Assembly: GCF_036320965.1 (NCBI RefSeq)
Contig: NC_092261.1
Span: forward strand, 15,460,646 to 15,524,645
Source of the DNA: Panulirus ornatus
Lineage: Eukaryota > Arthropoda > Malacostraca > Decapoda > Palinuridae
Direction: 5' to 3'
Length of the DNA stretch: 64,000 bases
Below are positions 25,118 to 34,100 of this stretch, piece by piece. A model generated the notes under the pieces. That model was given only the letters and a program-made list of their open reading frames with translations, was not told the DNA's origin and did not search any database. Position 1 is the stretch's first letter. The number at the start of each line of letters is the position of its first letter. Position numbers and translations under genes: made by a program.

Positions 25118-28100
25118 CAACCCCAGTTTTATTGAACACTGTGTACACAAATTTCACACTCAAGAGGCACTACTCATGAAGGGCATCAACTCTGGTTACA
25201 TTTAACTAAACGGTTTCCGCCGCTTCTACTCACTGGTGGTCCCGTTTTCTTCCCAACTAAAGATTAATTTCTACAAGGTCTCTGCAGTAAATTATACCCT
25301 ATAGCTGGTCATGTGGTGCTTCCCTGTACTAGAGGAGGGAAGCAGTTTAGTGCCATGGATATGGTATTACACAGGACAGCTAAGCTACATTAATGTATGT
25401 GGAACATGAACTTTCAAGCGCCAAAAACGATCTACAATTACATCCGTTCTGTGTGGCGTTCTCTCTCCTCTACACAAAATGTATTCGAGCTTGCACAGGA
25501 AGTCCATCCTCAAGCAATGGGGTCCTGCATCTCTATCCCAGGCAAGGATTTTGAACATTTCGTGCACCAATACTGCTACTACATTCACGTTCATCACGTT
25601 AACCATAGCGTTACCGTCCGCTCATAGTTTACCCTACCGACCTCAACCTCTCGCTATCCTCTTAGATTCCATTACGTTCAGAAATAATAACCATATCTGA
25701 TAGACTAAACCAAAACAGCAATGAAAGCCCTCACGTACTCTGAGCTCACATCCAAGATACCAATACCAGAGTAACGTAATATGAAAGTCAAACTCTGTGG
25801 TGGAGTAGCTAGACTGTCTCCCTCCCTGAGCACTGTCTGGTTCAGACGATGTAAAATGAAGTAATCATACATTTAGTTCCACAGACCTAAGCCATATGCA
25901 TGCCACATCGGGCTTCTAAAGCATTTTAACAAATTCAATCTCGACTATGGTTCTATTTTTCATACAGTACGGGAAAAATTACAGCCTGGTTCAGCTATTG
26001 TTTTGGAGCAACGGAAAAAAGTTAAAATCGAACAATGGTACGAACATTTTGTCACCATGTGCTGGTTTACGGGAACCAGCGACGCCGCACCGCTGAACGT
26101 GCTTTTGCCTTCATGTAAACCCGTTACTTGCTCCTACAGCCAGCGCATCCATCAAACCGCTTTACTCGTCGTTAATCCGATACAGACTTTTTGAGGTTTT
26201 CCTTTTAAAGCGCGGAGGGTCGAGGAAACAGCTGCATCCCTGGACAAATGGGTTCGTCCGTAGGCCCCCAACCATCGAACACAAAGGTTTCACCCAGCGT
26301 GACGTGGGAGGCAATAAACTACCACCGTTAAAAACTGTCGCCTCAACAAAGCCACCGGTGTATTTAGATTATCTTGTCAGAAGTACACTAATCTTAATCC
26401 GAATTTGACGAACAAATCTCAGTACTTAGAATACTTTTGATGACGCACCACCACTACTTTTTGGGTGTTTGAACGCTATAAAGTTGTGAAAACTTTAAAC
26501 CTATAAATAGTTCATCTTGAGTAAGCCTCTCTCTGCTCTTCGTCCCTTTCTTCCATGGGGTGTTAATCAGAGCCAACTAACCCTCTCATCCGGCTCGCGA
26601 TGTCTGCGCACACCCCGGTAACATACCAGAAATACTAAAGCGTCTGTACATGTATTTAATTGACGTATATACTTTTGGATTCAACACTCCCAGGTCAGAG
26701 AGTCTTACAGGGGAAGTAAAATAAGATTACTCCAGGATTTGCATCACTATCTTGAAGCATTTGCGACGAAATGTGAATCACTTCAGAGAGAGAACTCAAG
26801 ATGCATTCAACATTCAAGAGTCCTTCAGTTTTCAAGATCAAGAGAATGAAATTGTGTACTGTCAACATTAAATAACGTTCTCAATGAATTTTTGTACTTC
26901 CAGCCTCCAGCTCCATAAAAGCCTTATATTGATAAAGGGGGACTGTCCTGGGCATGCACTCCACCAATGTACAAATTTTGGCTATACAATACTGCAAAAC
27001 AAATGAATCAAATAGCATGTTAAGAGGTTCTGGGATTTCACGAAACATCTGTATGGTTTCTAGAGCCCTCTGATCAAAGTAATGCAGAAACTACATACAT
27101 CTTCAAAACAATACTTTCTCCCACGAATATGTAAATATTACGCTTCATTTTAAGTTCCATGCTGCCTGAGGGCGCGACAGAGTCGGTGGGTGGCAAGGAC
27201 AAAAGCCAGGCTGCCAGACTCGCGCCACACAATATACCCGCTTGTCTTTTGTCTCATCTCCCATTAAACCCCAGCATCTCAAGTTGCTGTAATCAATAGC
27301 CTAGTACACGTGTCTTTCTCAGCTGGAAGACAATGGAGAAGTACGAACGCTATTAAATCTACGTACATGATTTTTGCCATTTCAACATTTTTTCCGCAGC
27401 TCGAAATATCGGAGATAATTTACGAAGCGGTAACTTAGTCTCAGGGCAAAGTTCTCTGCCTACAAAATATGTCACGTTTTTCATGCAAGTACTTTTCTTC
27501 CATCTTCATGCTATATCAATTCTCAATAGCAGTTCCATTAACCATGACCCTCGTACACCACGTTAAAAACAGCCTCACCTCATCCATGGAGATTGTAACC
27601 AGTACACTGCCACCAGAAATTGTGTTAAAACTTCCTAGTAGCGACTTTACCATAACTTCCATATTCTCAGTAACCATAATTAATTCTACCCTATTATAAT
27701 GATTTACATCAATTATAATTACGAGAAAAACTAGAGAACTTCAACCACCACCATGAATCACACCTACGCCCCTCTCCTTTGGGAGCAACATGGTCCACAA
27801 ATTACTTCCCCAGTCACTTAGTGTCTCTTGTTCCATATATCTGGCAAGTCCTACTCTACCTCATTACGCATATTTGTCCCTATCTATATTTCACATTAAC
27901 TCTTTAAAGGAATATGCCACTGCGTTTATGCCGTATTTGGTTTACACGTTGTAAAACTGAAGATTATGTTCTTGGGATTATATTCTATAGTATGATGACC
28001 AAACTTTTTACAGTTGTAAAAGGTGTTACAATGGTAAGTATAGATAACAATCCGACGTTTTCGCTTTCCCTTGAAAGATCAAAATAAGTATTTGACTACT

Positions 28101-31100
28101 ATCCGAGGTGTTCTCTTTTCCTTGAAGGATCGAAGGTTTATATATTACATCTGGTATGATCCATTCATTTGTCTAAAATGTCTATTTACTACAGTATTTC
28201 GCATTCTTGGGGAAACTTGTGTAATCTGTATTTTACATGTCTTCATCACCATACTTCACCATTGGTTCTCTAGAGTTCTAGAATTTTAAACAATCGCTTC
28301 AAATAGTCATGCTAATGCTAGAATCTCTGAACCACCTAGCACGCGTATGTCACGACATTACCGAATGCGTTCAAATATGCAGACACGATAGATCTCTCTA
28401 CTTATGTATTGTCTGTCCTACTGACTTCTCTTCCCTCCCAGTGTCTATTTCTGGACAGTCATTGCTAGTAACTGGCTTTATCAAGTGACCAAACTATACC
28501 CTTTCTAGCGTTTTCGTTGGTCTAGTATTTTTTGCTGGTCTGAATTGACACCCCTACAAACCCAGGACAATGCAGAGGAGGCTACTCATTGGTTCTTTAA
28601 TATGAAGTTTAGAAAAGCGCCACTTGCCTCCTCCTGGCAATTTACAGTTTAGCATTTATCCCAACCGAATTTTAAATCGGGCATTTTTTCAGTACAATTC
28701 TAGCGGAAAAATTCATTCAAATACATTGCTATATTTAGCCCCTCACGTAAATTGCCAATTTTTTTCTCTCTAATGCACTCACTGCTCTGGATCTGTTTAA
28801 TGAACAGGTGTCAAAAAATTTGGGGTAGTTTAGAAACGCTATTTTCTACCACCACGCCACCATGTTCATTAAACACTTTGCAAACCAAACAAGCGTCCTT
28901 GCACTAAAGTGCCAATGTTACATTACCTTTTTCTTTGTGATGGAATACGACAGCAAGCCGGAGTAAGTGATGCTGGAGCTGGGGCAGACGGTAGGAGGGG
29001 TGCACACGCTGGAGGGCGGGCAGAGGCTAGGATCAGGTACGAGTTCTGGCGGCATCTCTTGCGCTCCGTAGCCTGGCCATGCCACCACCAGCACTGGAAC
29101 ACGCTCCCTCCCAGAGCTCTGATGGAAGAAAACTGGTTACCAAAAAAAACTACTTCTGGATCGAGGGAAACTTTGAAGTAACTACAGGGTCATGAACAAT
29201 TTGTTTACTGATGAAGGATAAGCAAATCTTCTCCCAGACCTGTCCCTCAGGGAAAAAAAAAATAAGTTTATAGATTATCGAACGATAAGGGTGCTCGTTA
29301 TTACAAGAATCCTGAATTACATTGTTAGTAGTGAAATCACGCATCAAAATAGTTTGTAAAAAACTTTTATTAAGCCGCATGGAGTTTCTTCCTAGTTACG
29401 AGGAGTTAAAAGTTACAAACTAAACTTTTTTAGGGAGCATAACTCGCCGTAAACCCAAACCACAGTTATAGGTCTCAAGCCAGTGGCTTTTTAGATACTG
29501 ATAAATTGCTGCATCAAGTACGTGTGAATTAAACTACGATGACTTTACAAACATTTAGGTATACATCGTACAAAGTCAACTGTTAATATTAACACCATCG
29601 TTAAACAATGCCAAAGCCTTCGAGGAGAGACCCAGGAAGATTGCTTTTACGGGAAGCTGCTAATTAACCCAATTCCGTTTCCTTATCCATCCTCGAGCCA
29701 GTTCATATTTCAACGCCAGTCCCCAGGGGATCCATTGTTCATTCAACTCAACAGACGCACAAAACCAGGTTAGGAACGAACGTACAACCTCATGCTAATG
29801 TCAACATAAAGCATTCTTTCTTCGACGTATCTGTTGCTAACGACCGAACTTCTGGTGGAAGCAAATCAAGTGCAACTTTTTTTTTGTAGTTTTCTATTGA
29901 CTACCTCATAGTACTACAAGACTTAAGTTTTATAAGTGTTGGCGCCAGATTAAATCGCCTTTTTCACTGGAAGATTCCACTTAGCATAGAAATTAGCTTC
30001 ATAGCTATGTAGCATGAAATCAAAGTGTTTACAATGCAGACTCAGAATGGAACAATTAGTATACATCACACAGTATCAAAGGAGCAAAGTCGCAAATACC
30101 ACTATCTTTAAAAGTTATTTGAAAGCAGTTCACAAAAACACCTTCTCGTTAAGTTACAGGTACAAAGATACCCATGTAAATCTAACTTTTTCTAGTAGTT
30201 GCAGAAGCACAAGGAAACATTTTCGTAGAGAATAAAAGTAAAACTAAACATTTCTAAAAAAAAAAGTCTGGTACCGAAAGTTTAAAAAGCCATGGAGTGT
30301 ACAGCAACGTTCAGACCAGACAGATGGACAGCATGAAGACCAGATATTACTACTCTCGTCACTTCAGTGGACATGTATACGCAAAAGACCTTTCCACGCC
30401 AAAATATCCTAGTCCTTGTACCTCATTGACAAGCCATATACTTTTAGTATTTTGGCAAAATATTCGGTTATTTCTGTATCTGGTCGACTTGCATTCCGTC
30501 AAACAAATGTTGTACTCCAAACTACAAAACTGATGCAAAGTTGGCGTTCATTCACCTAAAACATAACTTTCTCCGTCCGGTCCCGGTTCTCATGAAGCAA
30601 ACTATATACAACAACCCGAAAACACCATGAACAGTTAGAGGAAAAAAAATAATCTTTAACAGTTAGAGGAGGAAAAAAAATAATCTTTGGCAATGTAATG
30701 TATGGAAATTTCAAAGCAATCCAACACACACACACACAGCATTGGTACGACTTTTCAGCAAGCCTCAACCGATATGTAATCATCAGATTCGACACAGTCA
30801 ACCTTAAATATATGATGGATGTAGAGTTACAACTGGTGTTCACAAAAGTCATTGCTCCAAAACCAAAGTGATAATTGCGTATATATATCATCCCTTGGAA
30901 AGGTGAAAGAATCGTACCTCTATTCCCTGCGTACTGTCGAAGGAGACTAAAATGGGCGGAAGCAGGAAGGCTGGAAATCCTCCCCATCTTGTATTTTCAA
31001 TTTCTGGGGCTGGAAACTTTCCCCTTTTATCTTAATTTCTAAAAAATGGAACAAGAGTTGGAGCAGCCAAGCAAGGAGCGCTGCTGCTCCTCGAAAGCTC

Positions 31101-34100
31101 AATCTATTCCAGGCATTACCCAGCTGATGCAGGAAACCTCTGTCATTGAATATATACAAATATTTTAAATTGATAATTATGCCAGTGGAAGTATCCCATT
31201 GTTTATATTTACAAACAGTACTTTTCCCCATAGTAATTTACATTTTCCAAGGTATGAAATGATCCCTTCACTTTTATTTTACAACGTTCACCAGTTTACA
31301 TCTTTACAGGGAACGAGTTATCCAAAATCAGCGGGACTCTATAATGAAAATGAGGCACAACTTATAACCTCTAGTTCTGGCCAGCAAAAGAAAAATCATT
31401 TTGGCAAAGAATGAATAAAGTGTATATCTAGTTAAGGGCGTACCCATACCAATTTCTTAAACGGAAAGCTGCCTACTTTAACGTTAACCCAAGCATACTA
31501 TCTAAAATGGATGCGAAATGTTGAAAGCTATTCAGAGTAGCAGATTTAGGTAATCACCCAGTTGATAATACACTAGTTTTCCTTTGTGCTTTATACAGTA
31601 CCATTAAAAAGACTCCCTGTTGATAGCCACCCAATCCGCTTTACCAGCACCTGGCAAGCCATCTGTAGTGATCCATACGTCACCATGAGCCAAGGACTTC
31701 TATCCTTGACACCGAAACAAGTCTTCATGCCCAAGATAACCAAACTCTCAACTCTATGGACAACCAACCACCACCGCCGGACCCCTCCCCTCAACCACAT
31801 ACTTAAACCCGCTAAAACCATGTTCCTGTCGTACGCCGTCCTCCGCTTAATCTCCGCTCCCTATACTTCTAACTCGAGGGTCTTTGCACTGAAAAGCTAC
31901 ATCTCAGTTAACCCCTTGCCATCAGTCTTGGTCGTGACCCCTCTACTGCCCCCCTCCCACCAGCCCTCCTCTACTCCATCTTCCTGGGCAAGAGCTGGAG
32001 AGACGCCAGAGGCCCGGGCTGCGCGCCGTGCTCGCATTATCCATCAGTGTCGCCCCTCAGGAAGCTTATCTCTACGCCCCCTGACGAGCTGCTCTGATAC
32101 CGCCGCTCGCTGTGCTGCCCTACATTCAGGAAGGGGGATAGGGTGGGAAGAAAACCCACTCTCGCCTTCTGGTAAGCCTTACTTCACAACTTTTCGCTAT
32201 AAATTTCAATCTGTAAACTTGAGAGATCTGGCACTAATGATACCAGTCAGCTCGTAATGAGGCTTCGATTCTTCCAATATCTTTTTATCTAAACTAAACT
32301 TCCAGTTTTCCTTATGATGCAAAAGTATCTTTTTAAGGGAGACAAAAGTCTAACGCTCATGTACCTAACTACCACAAACATTCATTCACAACAGTTACCA
32401 GTGAACAATAAAGTTACTGCATCGAAGTCATTAGCACTGCTTTTGGAGCCAACTCTAGGATTGCTGCTACTCTGAACTAATGGTAAGAAGACTTTACCGT
32501 ACCTTTGTCAAGGGGACCGACCAACAGCCTGGAATTGGCTACAATTAACAGAGTTAGTGCGAGACTAGCCACGTCTCGCGGGAGGAGGGTAGAGACAAAT
32601 GAAGAGAGTGGAGAGAGGTGGTGGGGCGGCGAGGGTTGCAAGGGCATGTGGCTTGACGTCGTCCAGTGTAGCGGGTGATCAGATCAAGTGTCTTTAGACG
32701 TTTGTAGGTGGACGAGGACACTAAGGAACCCCCTTAAGATCTTTACAACAGACTAACCAGGTCCTCTCGAAGAGGCAATGTGCAGCTGGCGTAGGTGACA
32801 TCAATGGCAGAGAGGTTACTTTTAGGGGCAGGTTGTGGGAGGTTAAAGTGGACGAGACTACTAAACAGCTGTTTAGTGTTGCATCCTCGAGGAGAGGAGC
32901 GCTGATGATGTAGGAAGGAGTTACGACACCATCTGGTATGGGCCATGCTAGAGTATGGAGAGGGCTTCCGTCAAGGACGGGTGGTTGTGGCGCCCTGCCG
33001 CATTCGAAGGGACGAAGGTGCCAACAAAAGCAGCTGGTCGGGGGGCTCGCGTCCGAGGGGAGGTGTGCCGACAACTGCAGCTGGACCTGCGCCAGGAATA
33101 CTAATGCGGCCACCCGCGACAACCCCGCCTGGACCATCCCCAACTAACTTTACAACCCAGACTCGCCATTACCACTGCCAACCTCAGGGGAGGCACTAGG
33201 GTCTTACCCTTTCCCTCCTCTCAAGTCTCCAGCCCAAGTGAAAGATGCCGTCGATTTACTGCGAAGACCCTGGCTGCTACACATCCTAAAATGATAAATC
33301 AAAGTTGGCAGGTCACACCAGGGCGAAGTACCTGACCATATTAAAGCCCCCGGGACAGACTCGGAACTTTAGGGAAATTTAGTTACCAGGTTCCGTAGCA
33401 TCAGGCTGCTGGGCAACGCTTACTTGTCGACAGGATCATGTTTTCGTGTGGTGTCAAGTGGTTTACTTCCCCTCAACGATAGTAGAGCGTGCCGACAACA
33501 GATCTCTGTTCCAACAGAGGCTGTGATAACGGAGATAAAAGTGTGGTACGTAGAAATAGTTCTACTACAGAAATACTTTTATCGTATGCAATTAACGAGA
33601 CTCAATGTCAGTCATGGACTTGAAGCTAACTTATGGTGAAGCTTTCAACTACCTAATTTGTCAAATCACTACATGTTAATCCCGTTGAGGAAAAAAAACT
33701 TCACATTCGAAGTGGAACTTTGTCGAAGATTTTGTATCCCGTATAAAGTCTAACATCAATTGAGGACATTCTTCCTGTGTTCATATGCATCTTCCAATGG
33801 TCAACGTCTTAAAAGTACCTAGTCAGCAGCGGAATCATGACAAATTCCCATTAGAAAAATTTAGCAACTATATACCACAGGTACTGCGGGGAGCTGATCT
33901 ATGTCAAAAGTCGCCTTCTCTCAGCGACACTATGCTCTGTGGACTGGTTGAATTTCCAGAAAAGGCGAAATTCTGAAGCCAATAATACTCCAGGGTGTAC
34001 CATTTCCAAAGACACCAGTGGAACGAAAAGAAGCTACAGTAACTGGTACAATAAGTTGACAGAACTAAAACGACAAACGTGATACAAGATAAGAGTTCTG

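Larger units (their letters stand above)
23833..28926 (-). other. SPH intron 4, proximal part
   Basis: Intronic, with a GC-rich patch (24040-25080), a (CA)n tract at 25079-25114 and a possible tRNA-like B box near 24745. I find no extra clip-module exon: no YLCG-like or CC-ending open frame with splice sites. Confidence 0.6.

Noticed and set aside
25385..25627. Overlapping open frames on both strands as a LINE fragment
   Set aside because: I could not find any of the RT landmark motifs; the resemblance was too weak to list.
32721..33147. GC-rich open frames on both strands as an extra SPH exon or a small gene
   Set aside because: No splice signals at suitable phase, no clip-like cysteine pattern in frame, and openness on both strands points to composition.
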